From contig NZ_JAMFLG010000009.1 in NCBI RefSeq assembly GCF_023502205.1, positions 88,293 to 152,292 on the forward strand: a DNA stretch of 64,000 bases, given 5' to 3'. The notes beneath the pieces are model-generated. The model ran no database searches. It saw only the letters and a list, made by a program, of their open reading frames with translations, and was not told the origin of the DNA. This document shows, one piece after another, positions 45,835 through 54,847 of the stretch. Made by a program: the position numbers and the translations under genes. How positions within the stretch are numbered: position 1 is the first letter of the stretch; every line of letters starts with the position of its first letter. This DNA comes from Aquiflexum sp. TKW24L. GTDB lineage: Bacteria; Bacteroidota; Bacteroidia; Cytophagales; Cyclobacteriaceae.

Positions 45835-47397
45835 TCAATCTAGTCTGCCCTCTGCTTCTATTTTGCCAAGGAAGTGGAGGGCAGCTGCTTTTTGGGCCGA
45901 TACAAAATTTTGAAAAGCACAGGTGATCTTGTCAAATATTTCTTGTGAGCCAATTTCATTTAAAGAAAGGGGAGATCCGAACAAGTAAAGAATACAGTTT
46001 TTACTTTCAATTAGTGTATTCAGCTTTTTGACCATGTCCATGTCTATCCCAAAATGATTAACGGGCTTGGCCGAGGGTACAAAAATCGCAATCAATAAGG
46101 ATTCAAAGTCATTTATTCTTTCCCAGTTTTGGCCAGTAGAGGAAATCAAATCTAAAGATTCTGAGGAAAAGGCTTTGTCCAATTCAGAAAAGAAAACATT
46201 TTCTTTCCCTTGAAACAAGGAGACTTTGGCAAACTTTGAATCCGACAAATCGAGAGAATTTTGGGGGTTTTGGTTGGAAATTTCAGTGATATAATGAATT
46301 GAAAGCTTGTGATTGAATGCATGATTACCTGACCAATCGAAACCGATTTCCTTAGGGAGATGATCAGAATAGATTCCAAGTTTTTCCTTGAATTGGGTCA
46401 CTTTTTGAAAACTCTCCAAAATCTTTTCTTCAGAGCCATTCTTAAGAATCATTTCAATTCCTTCTTTTACATTTTCCGAAAAACAGAGGAAGTCATTTCC
46501 TGCATTAAATGCTTCCCATTCCAATTGTCCCGGTTCGGGGAAAAGATCAGAAACACTTTTCATATTCAATGCATCGGATACCACGATTCCTTTGAATCCC
46601 ATTTCACCTTTCAAAAAATCAGTGATGATTTCCTTGGATATCGAAGCGGGAATATTTTTCCCATTAGAAAGCGAAGGTGCTGCCAAGTGCCCCACCATGA
46701 TCATGTCGATACCAGCTTGGATTCCATTTGTAAAAGGGTAAAGTTCCTCGTCAATCAATTCCTCTTTGGTTTTATTGATGACAGGAAGTCCAAGATGAGA
46801 ATCAGTGTCTGTGTCTCCATGTCCCGGAAAATGCTTGTAGCAAGCGCCAATTCCGGCTTTTTCCAAACCTCGATACATGGCCAAAGCAAATCTGCTTACC
46901 TTTTCTTTGTTGGGTCCAAAAGACCTGTATCCGATCACAGGATTTTTGGGATTGGTATTGATATCTGCAACCGGGGCGAAATTCAGATGGATTCCGGTTT
47001 GCTTTAGGTCTTTTCCCATTCGGTAACCAGTCTCAAAAACCAAATCCTCCTGTTCGAGGGAAAGTGCCCCCAAAGTAATGGCATAAGGATATTGTGGCGT
47101 ATTTTCTATCCGCATCGCCAACCCAAACTCAGCATCAATGCTCATCAAAAGTGGTTGTTTGGAAATGGATTGGTACCGCACGATCAACGCACGGAGTTTT
47201 TCAAGCGTATTTTCATAAGTCAGCTTTTCCTGTCTTTTCTCAAAATTAGCAGCTGCGCTGTGGCGGCTATGGAAAAAAGTCAGGCCTCCGATATGTTGGT
47301 TTTTGATCAATGACTCAATATCAATGTAATTTTCCTCTGTGTCATGGATGAATGCCGCCGGCGAAAATAGTTGCCCTATTTTTTCTTTTAAAGTCAT
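45835..47397 (-). CDS. GH3 family glycoside hydrolase (NagZ-like beta-N-acetylhexosaminidase)
   Basis: A 520-residue enzyme of glycoside hydrolase family 3. The NagZ dyad region KHFPGHGDTDTDSH is present (D199, H201) and the nucleophile is likely D275 in GIVVSDALNMKSVS. NagZ releases GlcNAc from GlcNAc-anhydroMurNAc peptides during murein recycling. No signal peptide is visible, so the protein appears cytosolic. The C-terminal 170 residues form an additional domain. It lies behind the AmpG-like transporter on the same strand with a 300-base repeat-rich gap, and the cluster context supports the murein role. Confidence 0.9.
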   Translation of the reverse strand: MTLKEKIGQLFSPAAFIHDTEENYIDIESLIKNQHIGGLTFFHSRHSAAANFEKRQEKLTYENTLEKLRALIVRYQSISKQPLLMSIDAEFGLAMRIENTPQYPYAITLGALSLEQEDLVFETGYRMGKDLKQTGIHLNFAPVADINTNPKNPVIGYRSFGPNKEKVSRFALAMYRGLEKAGIGACYKHFPGHGDTDTDSHLGLPVINKTKEELIDEELYPFTNGIQAGIDMIMVGHLAAPSLSNGKNIPASISKEIITDFLKGEMGFKGIVVSDALNMKSVSDLFPEPGQLEWEAFNAGNDFLCFSENVKEGIEMILKNGSEEKILESFQKVTQFKEKLGIYSDHLPKEIGFDWSGNHAFNHKLSIHYITEISNQNPQNSLDLSDSKFAKVSLFQGKENVFFSELDKAFSSESLDLISSTGQNWERINDFESLLIAIFVPSAKPVNHFGIDMDMVKKLNTLIESKNCILYLFGSPLSLNEIGSQEIFDKITCAFQNFVSAQKAAALHFLGKIEAEGRLD

Positions 47398-47432
47398 TTT
47401 TGAGAAAATTTTTCGATTTCAATTTTAATTCT

Positions 47433-47655
47433 AAAGACTTCTCTCTGCGTTCGAAGTGACAAGGAGAAATTTTTTCTTCAATTGGGCTTTTTTACTAAGA
47501 GTTTGTCGATCCCTTCAATCTTCAAACTTCATCCTTACCAAAGACTTCTCTCTACGTTCGAAGCGACAAGGATAAGTTTTTGCTGAAACCATCAAAGTGA
47601 TTTTTTCCGACCTCTCAAATCCTCTTACCATTCACCTCTAACCTTTTACCAGCCT
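47433..47655. repeat. Composite palindromic repeat, two units (minus orientation)
   Basis: Two copies of a palindromic module lie at 47433-47464 and 47540-47571; on the minus strand each carries a version of CTTCGAACGCAGAGAGAAGT. A companion module occurs near 47623-47655; on the minus strand it contains GGTTAGAGGTGAATGGTAAG. The same pair of modules occurs in the opposite orientation at 62930-63300. The sequence between 47572 and 47697 is low-complexity word repeat. No gene is present in this 300-base gap. Confidence 0.85.
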
Positions 47656-47697
47656 TCCACCTCACTACTTCTTACTTCTTACTTCCAACTTCATCCT

Positions 47698-48981
47698 TCA
47701 ACCCTCATCCTTCATCCCTTCTTTTTTCTTCCCATATTCCTTCGGAAATTTCACGTACCTGATCAAAAGAATTCCAGGAATCGCAGCTGCTACTACCCAA
47801 AGGAAAAACCCTTCATAACCCAACCATTCCTGCACAAAACCGCTCGCCATTCCAGGAAGCATCATTCCCAATGCCATAAATCCTGTCGCAATGGCATAAT
47901 GGGAAGTTTTGGAGGGTCCTTCAGATACGTAGATTAAATACATCATAAAGGCAGCAAACCCAAACCCATATCCCAATTGCTCCACGACTACCACAGCGCC
48001 TGCCCAAAAGGCGGATTCAGGTTGGAAATAAGCCAGGAGATAGTAAAAGAAATTGGGCACGTTCAAAGCTAAAATCATGGGCAACATCCATTTGCCCAAG
48101 CCATCTTTAGAAATGACCACACCTCCGATGATTCCTCCAAGAGAAAGCGCAATGATCCCAAATGTTCCATAGATCAAACCTACATCCGTGGTGCTGAGTC
48201 CGAGGCCTCCTTCCGGCCGGCTGTCTAAAAGGAAAGGAGAGGCCATTTTTACCAATTGGGATTCTCCCAAGCGATAAAAAAGGATAAAGGCCAAAGCTGC
48301 CCAGATTTCCTTTTTCTGAAAAAAAGAACTGAAAACTTTCCCAAAGGTCAATTGCACTTCTTTCACATAACTGCTACTTTTTTCAATGTTAGGAGTCGTC
48401 CAAAGGTTGATCAGCGTCAATACAAACATCAATCCCGCAACCATCACCATAGTCAGAGACCATGCTTTGGTATTATCTCCGTATTTGACTTCTAATAATC
48501 CGGCAACAATTACAAATAATCCCTGCCCTGTCACCATGGCCACCCGATAGAATGTACTTCTGAGTCCGATAAAAAATGATTGTTGTTCTTCTTTCAATGC
48601 CAAAAGGTAAAATCCGTCCGATGCAATGTCATTGGTCGCAGAAGCAAATGAAGCCAACCAGAAAAAAGCAAGTGTCAGCACAAAGAATTGACTTGTAGGT
48701 ACACTGAGACCTATGCACAAAAAGGCAAAAGACAAAACCAGTTGCATTGCCAAAAACCATCGCCGCTTTGTCCCATAAAGGTCTACTAATGGACTCCAAA
48801 GGGGCTTGATGACCCAAGGGAGATAAAGGAAACTGGTATAAAGTCCGATGTCAGAATTGTCCACCCCGAGTTTTTTGTACATAATGACAGAGACTGTAAT
48901 GATCAAAACATAGGGAATTCCTTCCGTCAGGTAGAGTGGGGGAATCCAGTACCATGGGTTGTTTTTGATGGTTTTGTTCAT
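47698..48981 (-). CDS. MFS transporter of the AmpG/MurT type (muropeptide or MurNAc uptake)
   Basis: A 427-residue MFS permease with twelve predicted helices. The opening PWYWIPPLYLTEGIPYVLI and the ASATNDIASDGFYLLAL motif match AmpG-type muropeptide permeases. In Bacteroidetes this branch includes the N-acetylmuramate transporter MurT of Tannerella, in loci with YngK-type hydrolases, as here. Import of anhydro-muropeptides or MurNAc is therefore likely, and the choice is open. It overlaps the GNAT stop as ATGA, so it is in one operon with GNAT, the YngK-like gene and the amidase. Confidence 0.9.
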   Translation of the reverse strand: MNKTIKNNPWYWIPPLYLTEGIPYVLIITVSVIMYKKLGVDNSDIGLYTSFLYLPWVIKPLWSPLVDLYGTKRRWFLAMQLVLSFAFLCIGLSVPTSQFFVLTLAFFWLASFASATNDIASDGFYLLALKEEQQSFFIGLRSTFYRVAMVTGQGLFVIVAGLLEVKYGDNTKAWSLTMVMVAGLMFVLTLINLWTTPNIEKSSSYVKEVQLTFGKVFSSFFQKKEIWAALAFILFYRLGESQLVKMASPFLLDSRPEGGLGLSTTDVGLIYGTFGIIALSLGGIIGGVVISKDGLGKWMLPMILALNVPNFFYYLLAYFQPESAFWAGAVVVVEQLGYGFGFAAFMMYLIYVSEGPSKTSHYAIATGFMALGMMLPGMASGFVQEWLGYEGFFLWVVAAAIPGILLIRYVKFPKEYGKKKEGMKDEG

Positions 48982-49457
48982 GGTTTCTTCCTAAGGAGAT
49001 TTTGATATATGCTGATTTCAGAACCTTCAATGATACTTGCCCCAACGGAATTTTTATAGAAATCTGCAGGACCCACACCCCCAATGATGGCATAGGCATA
49101 TCCCATTTCCTTCAAGGATTGCAAGCTTTTGACCAAAAGGATTTTTCCTATTCCTTTTCCGCGCCAGGCTTCCATTGTTCCGGTGGGGCCAAAAAAATTC
49201 TTGGCTGTAGCCTCGAAACATGCAAAACCCATAATCTCGTTACCCTTTTGTGCAATCCAACAATTTACCGGAAGTTGGGTAAAGGCTGCCTCGACTTCAT
49301 TTGCCCAATAGATCCCAAAATGTTCAAAAACCCAATCCCTGACAAATGACTTTTCGGGTGGAATAGGCTTTCGGAAAATGATATTCTCTTTCGCCAGTTG
49401 CTGTTCTTTTTCGGAAATTTCCGGGAGCTCCATCAACCGGACAAGCATGTCTTTCAT
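48978..49457 (-). CDS. GNAT family N-acetyltransferase
   Basis: A 159-residue acetyltransferase with the GNAT fold. The acetyl-CoA-binding motif A is visible as MEAWRGKGIGKILLVKSLQS (R/Q-x-x-G-x-G/A core), preceded by IAQKGNEIMGFACFEA and followed by YKNSVGASII. Substrate unknown. It overlaps its upstream gene (YngK-like) and downstream gene (AmpG-like) by ATGA, so it is tightly coupled to murein-recycling genes. An acetyl transfer to an amino sugar or to a peptide amine would fit, but that is speculation. Confidence 0.87.
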   Translation of the reverse strand: MKDMLVRLMELPEISEKEQQLAKENIIFRKPIPPEKSFVRDWVFEHFGIYWANEVEAAFTQLPVNCWIAQKGNEIMGFACFEATAKNFFGPTGTMEAWRGKGIGKILLVKSLQSLKEMGYAYAIIGGVGPADFYKNSVGASIIEGSEISIYQNLLRKKP

Positions 49458-51151
49458 GGGTTTTGGGTTTTTGGGTTAGCCTGAATTTCGAAAACCTGCG
49501 GTTTAGTTTCTTTCCCAAAACGGTCCAAGAAACTGATGGCAACAAACTTTTGGCTGATTGAATTTAGAACAGGTAGCAACATCCTGTTGCTTTCGTCCAG
49601 ATAAATTCTTTGGGAGGAAACGTTTTCCTTTCGCTTTTGTAAATCGGATAGGGTCGGAGCAGTGTTGATCAAAGCAAATCTGAAATCCGGCTGTATCCCC
49701 CGTTCAAACTGAAACGAAAATCCGTCACCATGCGGAATCAATGTAGGAGACTGACCGATGGGATTGCCGCTAGGATTGGCAAGGACATCCGGTGGCAATG
49801 CTGGGAAGAGGTAATGATTTTTGTGCAACAAATCGGCTACGTCCTTATTTTTCACATACATCGATTTGGCACTAAAGTAGGCGTTGCCTGATATGTTTGG
49901 AGTGATCTTGGAAAGCCCTACTTGATTGGAGATTTCCATCGGGTTTTCCCAGGCTTTGTCAGCATTGTCCCTGATTTTGTAGGGGCCGTTCCCGATATAG
50001 ATTTTGGTGTTGTAGTGGTTTTTTGACCACCAGTCCAACAAAATACGGTGTGATGCAAGGTTGTAATCCATGCTCCAATACAATTGAGGAATGAGGTAAT
50101 CGATCCAACCGTTTTTCATCCAAGTCAGGACATCGGCATAGAGATCGTCAAAGTTGGTCTGTCCAGCCCTGGTTTTGGATCCTGATGGGTCTTTGTCGAA
50201 GTTTCTCCAGACGCCAAAAGGACTGATTCCGAATTGAACCCAAGGTTTTTCGGTTTTGATGGTTTCATTTACTTCTTTGACCAGAAGGTTGACATTTTCT
50301 CTTCGCCAATCATCGAGCTTTTGTCCCGGCTTCCCATATTTCTTGAAGGAAGCAGCATCGTTAAAAACTTCTTTTTCAACCTTATAAGGATAGAAATAGT
50401 CGTCAAAGTGAACGGCGTCAATATTGTAGTTTTGGACAACTTCTTTGATTATTTCTACCAAATGGGCCCTTACTTCGGGCAGGCCGGGATTATAATAGTA
50501 TTTAGTGGCGTACTTGATCATCCAATTGGGATGCTTGACAAAATCATGGTTTGGGCTGAGGTCTTTGGTTTCCATTGTCATGGTGGCCCGGTAAGGATTA
50601 AACCACGCATGGAATTCCAATCCCCGTTTGTGCGATTCCAAAATCATCCAAGAAAGGGGATCCTCCATGGTGTTTGGCTTTTGGCCCTGCTTGCCTGTCA
50701 GGTATTTGGACCAAGGGGAAAATTTGGATGGATAAAATGCGTCGCCGGCTGTTCTGACCTGAACAATCACCGCATTGAAATTGAGTGATTTATAATAATC
50801 AAGAAGCTTGACAAAGTCCTCTTTTTGCTTGGAATAAAGGTCTGTAGAAGAGGTCGGCCAGTCGATATTGGCTACTGTCGCTATCCAAACTCCTCTAAAT
50901 TCCCTCGGACTCGGTCCCAATTCAATTTCCAAAGGCTTGTAAAAAGAAGGCGGACTTGGGACAGTGACTGTTTTGGATGGATAGGTGCTACTTCCGTTCG
51001 GTTTCGAGGTATCGGTGACTTGGGGATTTGGTTTCGTCTTATTGGTTGCGACAGGGTTTACTGTCTTGCAGGATTGTATCCCGATGACCAAGGAAAGAAG
51101 GAAAGCGAAATAAAATATTTTATATTTATTCAATTTGAATGGGAGATTCAT
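49454..51151 (-). CDS. YngK-like glycoside hydrolase (GHL10 family) lipoprotein
   Basis: A 565-residue lipoprotein with lipobox GIQSC (Cys near residue 28), so it is anchored outside the cytoplasm. The central domain is of the GHL10/YngK family (DUF187): PREFRGVWIATVANIDWPTS at the start, then VHFDDYFYPY and YLIPQLYWSMDY. These are hypothetical glycosidases thought to act on peptidoglycan or other glycans. In Bacteroidetes it is a regular companion of MurT/AmpG transporters. It overlaps the GNAT start (ATGA) and follows the amidase by three bases. Confidence 0.9.
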   Translation of the reverse strand: MNLPFKLNKYKIFYFAFLLSLVIGIQSCKTVNPVATNKTKPNPQVTDTSKPNGSSTYPSKTVTVPSPPSFYKPLEIELGPSPREFRGVWIATVANIDWPTSSTDLYSKQKEDFVKLLDYYKSLNFNAVIVQVRTAGDAFYPSKFSPWSKYLTGKQGQKPNTMEDPLSWMILESHKRGLEFHAWFNPYRATMTMETKDLSPNHDFVKHPNWMIKYATKYYYNPGLPEVRAHLVEIIKEVVQNYNIDAVHFDDYFYPYKVEKEVFNDAASFKKYGKPGQKLDDWRRENVNLLVKEVNETIKTEKPWVQFGISPFGVWRNFDKDPSGSKTRAGQTNFDDLYADVLTWMKNGWIDYLIPQLYWSMDYNLASHRILLDWWSKNHYNTKIYIGNGPYKIRDNADKAWENPMEISNQVGLSKITPNISGNAYFSAKSMYVKNKDVADLLHKNHYLFPALPPDVLANPSGNPIGQSPTLIPHGDGFSFQFERGIQPDFRFALINTAPTLSDLQKRKENVSSQRIYLDESNRMLLPVLNSISQKFVAISFLDRFGKETKPQVFEIQANPKTQNP

Positions 51152-51154
51152 TGT

Positions 51155-51820
51155 TTATGGATTGCTTTTGAAATTCAGGTCAGCTAGTTTTTTTCTCAAC
51201 CTTTTCATGAATTTTGGACCTGGATCCTGTTTTTGGGTCAGGTAATTCGGGTCGGTTTCTTTCCAGATAGGAGTTCCCTGAAATGCATAATATTCATGGT
51301 GACCGATGACGTAGGTAAGTTTATATTTTTTATTGAGATACCGTATCAAAGCAGCATTGGCTTTGACCTGTGCTTTGGTCAAAGGCGCATCCGGGCCTCC
51401 GATATTTTCGATTCCTATAGCAGTATAATTCAGGCCGATAGTATGCCTCGCAAAGGTCGTATCAGGAAGCAGTCTGAAAATAGTACCGTCTTGGTCAACC
51501 AAAAAATGTGCAGAAACATTGAGGTTGCTCGCTGCGGTCAGTTCGGGTCGGCCACCAAGTTGAACAGGATTGAAAACATCAAAAGTCGATTCTAAGGAAT
51601 ACACTGCAGTCCAATGCACTACGACCATGGTCGGAACAATTGTCGCGGTTTCTTTTTCAATGCCATGCCTGTTTTTTAGGTATTCTAGCGAAAGTCTTTC
51701 CCTTTCCTCATCAAATAGGATGGGCTTGTCAAAGATTCTGAAAGTCTGTGCATTTGCTACAGGATTAAAAAAAACCTGAAACAGGATAAACAGGAAAAGA
51801 ATGGGTGCGGATTTTTTCAT
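51155..51820 (-). CDS. N-acetylmuramoyl-L-alanine amidase (amidase_2/AmpD-like)
   Basis: A 221-residue exported amidase (signal peptide ending near VANAQ, residue 25) that cleaves the bond between MurNAc and L-Ala. The first zinc His is in VVHWTAVYS and another in FARHTIGLN, with the metal/catalytic region completed near the KQDPGPKFM end. The signal peptide places it in the periplasm, so it acts on sacculus or periplasmic muropeptides, unlike cytosolic AmpD. It is the first gene of the murein cluster and is followed after three bases by the YngK-like gene. Confidence 0.9.
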   Translation of the reverse strand: MKKSAPILFLFILFQVFFNPVANAQTFRIFDKPILFDEERERLSLEYLKNRHGIEKETATIVPTMVVVHWTAVYSLESTFDVFNPVQLGGRPELTAASNLNVSAHFLVDQDGTIFRLLPDTTFARHTIGLNYTAIGIENIGGPDAPLTKAQVKANAALIRYLNKKYKLTYVIGHHEYYAFQGTPIWKETDPNYLTQKQDPGPKFMKRLRKKLADLNFKSNP

Positions 51821-51942
51821 TTCTCTTAAGGGAAGTTCAGAGTCAATTTTTGTTCAAAATAAAGGAATTTATTCGGTAGGTAAATTCCAAACATCAAAAC
51901 TTTGGATCTGACTCAATATTTATCAATGTTAGACTCGGTATC

Positions 51943-52905
51943 CTAAAAATCTTGTTTCCTCAAGATATATTCAATGCATCGCGCCGCCAACCTTGCTGTG
52001 GCATTATCCCGATCAAAATCCGGATTGAGTTCTACCATATCCATGCTGATAAGCTTTCTTGTTTTGGCTAAATAATCGAATATCCTGAAAGCCAACTCAG
52101 GTGAAAATCCCAAAGGAGATGGCGCACTCACCCCGGGTGCATATGCTGATGAAAAACCATCAAGGTCAATACTGAGGTATATCTTATTGACCTGAAGACA
52201 AAAATTATCCAATGTTTGGGCAATGGTTTCCCAATTTCCCAAAGTGAATTCCTCCATTTCCATCCATCGGACTTTGTGTTTTAAGGCAGTTTCAAAAAGT
52301 ACTTTTGGATTGGCCGCTTTCTGAATACCAAGGCATAGGTAATGGAATTGGCTTTGGTAATCATTGGCCAACTGAAAAAAAGGAGAACCGGAATGTCCTT
52401 TACCGTTATTTAAGGTCCTGAGGTCAAAATGAGCGTCCAGGTTGATAATGCCTAATTTCTCGCCTTTGGGAATCAAATAATCAAATATCCCGCGTCCATG
52501 GGCAAATGCAAGGTCATGTCCACCACCCAATAATACAGGGAAATAATGGTTTTGGAGTAACTCGGTGACGGTTTTAGAAATGAGGGAATGACTCGATTCC
52601 ATGTCTTCACCCTCTGTTGAGATATCTCCCAAATCATGGATTTCAACATCCTCAGCCAAGTGAAAAGCCATCGAAGCCATCATTTTTCTGATTGATTCCG
52701 GCCCTTTGGCTGCACCTGTTCTTCCGAGATTTCTTCGGACACCTTCATCTCCTGCATATCCAAGGATTGCGATTCCTTTTCCATTTGTAGGTTTTTTGAT
52801 CTGCAAATCATCTAAGCAGGAAATTGCCTGATACCAATATTGAAGGGAATCAGAGGGACGTCCTGTCCAGATATGGGGTGGGGTAGGATGGCGGAGAGGA
52901 GTCAT
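51943..52905 (-). CDS. hutG: Formimidoylglutamase
   Basis: Mn-dependent ureohydrolase that converts N-formimidoyl-L-glutamate to glutamate and formamide, the last step of one histidine degradation branch. It has 320 residues. Metal ligands are GGGHD, NLDAHFD and SIDLDGF in order; IWTGRPSDSLQYWYQ and GDEGVRRNLGRTGAAKGP match HutG rather than arginase. Other hut genes are absent from the window. It is monocistronic on the minus strand, next to a small protein gene. The pathway link to hisH 11 kb away is probably coincidental. Confidence 0.9.
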   Translation of the reverse strand: MTPLRHPTPPHIWTGRPSDSLQYWYQAISCLDDLQIKKPTNGKGIAILGYAGDEGVRRNLGRTGAAKGPESIRKMMASMAFHLAEDVEIHDLGDISTEGEDMESSHSLISKTVTELLQNHYFPVLLGGGHDLAFAHGRGIFDYLIPKGEKLGIINLDAHFDLRTLNNGKGHSGSPFFQLANDYQSQFHYLCLGIQKAANPKVLFETALKHKVRWMEMEEFTLGNWETIAQTLDNFCLQVNKIYLSIDLDGFSSAYAPGVSAPSPLGFSPELAFRIFDYLAKTRKLISMDMVELNPDFDRDNATARLAARCIEYILRKQDF

Positions 52906-52956
52906 ATTGGCGGATTAAAACCGATAATTTTTTATGTTTTACTAAATAAAAACCAA

Positions 52957-53190
52957 TTATGATTTTGCAAGGTAAAGGTTGAATTCCAAGGCATTGCCTG
53001 CTACAAATTCATCTACTTCCAGGTCTTCCATGATTTCATCATCGAATTCCATTTCGGTTTTTTCCACTTTTCCGTCAGGATGGATAATCAGTTCTGTTCC
53101 GGTCCAATCCTCGGGATTGACCTTGACCAATACCTGATAATCATCAAAGACTCTTTTGTAATATTTGGGCATTGTGCTCATAGTTTTCAT
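52957..53190 (-). CDS. Small acidic protein of unknown function
   Basis: A 77-residue protein from the ATG at 53190 (MKTMSTMPKYYKRVF); a later ATG at 53181 is also possible. It is rich in Asp and Glu in its second half (MEFDDEIMEDLEVDEFVAGN). No domain is recognised. TAATTTTG on the minus strand (53207-53200) is a -7 box just before the start, which would give a nearly leaderless transcript. It is divergent from the trp promoter, about 40 bases apart. Confidence 0.65.
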   Translation of the reverse strand: MKTMSTMPKYYKRVFDDYQVLVKVNPEDWTGTELIIHPDGKVEKTEMEFDDEIMEDLEVDEFVAGNALEFNLYLAKS

Positions 53191-53232
53191 TTTTATATTC
53201 AAAATTACCGATAATTTTTATTCAATTATTTT

Positions 53233-53261
53233 TTGTTAAGTAAAATGCATCTTTAACTTTG
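53233..53261 (+). promoter_or_regulatory. Promoter of the trp operon
   Basis: TTG (53233-53235), 18 bases, TAACTTTG (53254-53261). The transcript should begin near 53268, seven bases before the leader-peptide ATG at 53275. Element quality and spacing equal those of the wbqC and paralogue-2 promoters. Confidence 0.8.
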
Positions 53262-53274
53262 TCCCACTGAAAAA

Positions 53275-53349
53275 ATGAAAACAACTCAAAACTTATACTG
53301 GTGGTGGCATTGGACTTCTCAAATAGAAGAGCCAGATGTTATTGCCTAG
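53275..53349 (+). CDS. trpL: Trp operon leader peptide
   Basis: A 24-codon ORF between the promoter and trpE. Its middle reads LYWWWHWTS: four tryptophan codons (53299-53307 in tandem and 53311-53313). The peptide MKTTQNLYWWWHW has no role beyond sensing charged tRNA(Trp). It ends with TAG 24 bases before the terminator. Pausing on the Trp codons when tryptophan is scarce would let the downstream RNA fold into an antiterminator. The leader is too short for routine gene calling. Confidence 0.93.
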   Translation: MKTTQNLYWWWHWTSQIEEPDVIA

Positions 53350-53409
53350 AATCATGTTTTTATAACATACCTAAAAGGCTTACTGGTTTTTCCCAGTAAG
53401 CCTTTTTTT
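53312..53409 (+). terminator. Trp attenuator: pause hairpin and intrinsic terminator
   Basis: Three structures occur in order. A pause-type hairpin pairs GGACTTCT (53312-53319) with AGAAGAGCC (53325-53333). A second hairpin pairs ATGTTAT (53336-53342) with ATAACAT (53362-53368). The terminator has a perfect 10-base stem (53377-53386 with 53393-53402, core GGCTTACTGG) with A/T flanks and a run of seven T. The GAGCC at 53329-53333 can pair instead with GGCTT at 53377-53381, forming a possible antiterminator. The last point is inference. Confidence 0.88.
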
Positions 53410-53428
53410 ATTCAAATAAGCCAAGACC

Positions 53429-54835
53429 ATGGAAAATTTTAAAATCAACACGCATCACAAAAAACTGCTCGCTGACACCATCACGCCGGTCAGCATTTAC
53501 CTTCAGATCCGGGACAGGTTTGCCAATCCCATCCTGTTGGAGAGTTCTGATTACCATGGGCAAGAGGACAGTTTTTCCTATATCTGTTTCAATCCGATCG
53601 CCTCATTTTCATTCAATGCCGGTCAGGTAAAGGAAACACTGCCTTTTGGCGAGTCCGTTTCCTATCAAGTTGGAGCGGAATTGAATCTGGTGGATGCGCT
53701 AAGAAGGTTTTCGGGAAGATTTCAAGATGACAATGGCAAGCATAAGTTTATCAGCAATGGCCTTTTTGGGTATATGCAATATGATACTTTGGCCTATTTT
53801 GAGGACATCAAGCTTCATAATTCATCGCAGGATTCGGTTCCGATGCTGCATTACGCAGTGTACCAAAATGTGATCGTGGTCGACCATTTCAAAAATGAGA
53901 TGCATCTTTTTGAACACCATGTGGAGGGAATCCAAACAGAAGTGCAGCTTCCGATTTTGGAGACGCTTCTCAACAATAAAAACCTTCCTTCTTATTCTTT
54001 CAAATTGGTGGGAGAGGAGTCTTCCAACTATACCGATTCGGAATTTTTGGACATCCTCAAAAAGGGTCAGGAGCATTGCTTTCGTGGCGATGTGTTCCAG
54101 ATTGTGCTTTCGAGAAACTTCTCCACGCAATTCAAAGGGGATGAATTTAACGTTTATCGGGCACTACGTTCGGTAAATCCTTCTCCCTATTTGTTCTATT
54201 TTGACTATGGTTCTTATAAAGTTTTTGGGAGTTCGCCGGAAGCACAGATCGTCGTCAAAAACAACAAAGCCACGATTTATCCCATTGCTGGGACTTTCAA
54301 GCGGACAGGAAATGACATGGCCGATGCAGACTTGGCAAGAAAACTCTATGACGATCCAAAGGAAAACTCCGAACATGTCATGCTTGTGGACCTTGCGAGA
54401 AATGACCTCAGCCGCTCCTCCGAAAAAGTGGAAGTGGAGGTTTTCAAAGAAATCCAATACTATTCCCACGTCATCCATTTGGTGTCCAAAGTGACCGGTA
54501 TCCTTCCCGAAGGCACCAACCCACTGCAGTTGGTGGCAGATACTTTCCCGGCAGGCACGCTCTCTGGCGCACCCAAGTACCGCGCGATGGAACTCATCGA
54601 CCAACTTGAAAATACTTCCCGAAAATTCTATGGAGGCGCTATCGGATTCCTAGGATTCAACGGTGACTTCAACCATGCCATTTTGATCCGTTCATTTGTT
54701 TCCCAAAACAACAGACTGCGGTTCCAAGCCGGTGCCGGAGTCGTAGCCAAATCCTCCATTCCTTCCGAACTCCAAGAAGTTGCCAACAAACTCGAAGCAC
54801 TCAGGGTAGCGCTGAAAGCAGCAGAAGCGATTTAA
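53429..54835 (+). CDS. trpE: Anthranilate synthase component I
   Basis: Converts chorismate to anthranilate with TrpG. It has 468 residues. The allosteric Trp-binding motif LLESS is at residues 36-40, so feedback inhibition is expected. The catalytic part includes IYPIAGTFKRTG, DLARNDLSR and FPAGTLSGAPKYRAMELID. It is the first structural gene of the trp operon, starting 19 bases after the attenuator terminator's T-tract. The usual next gene trpG is displaced by a four-helix-bundle gene. Confidence 0.97.
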   Translation: MENFKINTHHKKLLADTITPVSIYLQIRDRFANPILLESSDYHGQEDSFSYICFNPIASFSFNAGQVKETLPFGESVSYQVGAELNLVDALRRFSGRFQDDNGKHKFISNGLFGYMQYDTLAYFEDIKLHNSSQDSVPMLHYAVYQNVIVVDHFKNEMHLFEHHVEGIQTEVQLPILETLLNNKNLPSYSFKLVGEESSNYTDSEFLDILKKGQEHCFRGDVFQIVLSRNFSTQFKGDEFNVYRALRSVNPSPYLFYFDYGSYKVFGSSPEAQIVVKNNKATIYPIAGTFKRTGNDMADADLARKLYDDPKENSEHVMLVDLARNDLSRSSEKVEVEVFKEIQYYSHVIHLVSKVTGILPEGTNPLQLVADTFPAGTLSGAPKYRAMELIDQLENTSRKFYGGAIGFLGFNGDFNHAILIRSFVSQNNRLRFQAGAGVVAKSSIPSELQEVANKLEALRVALKAAEAI

Positions 54836-54847
54836 AAAATTTAAAAG

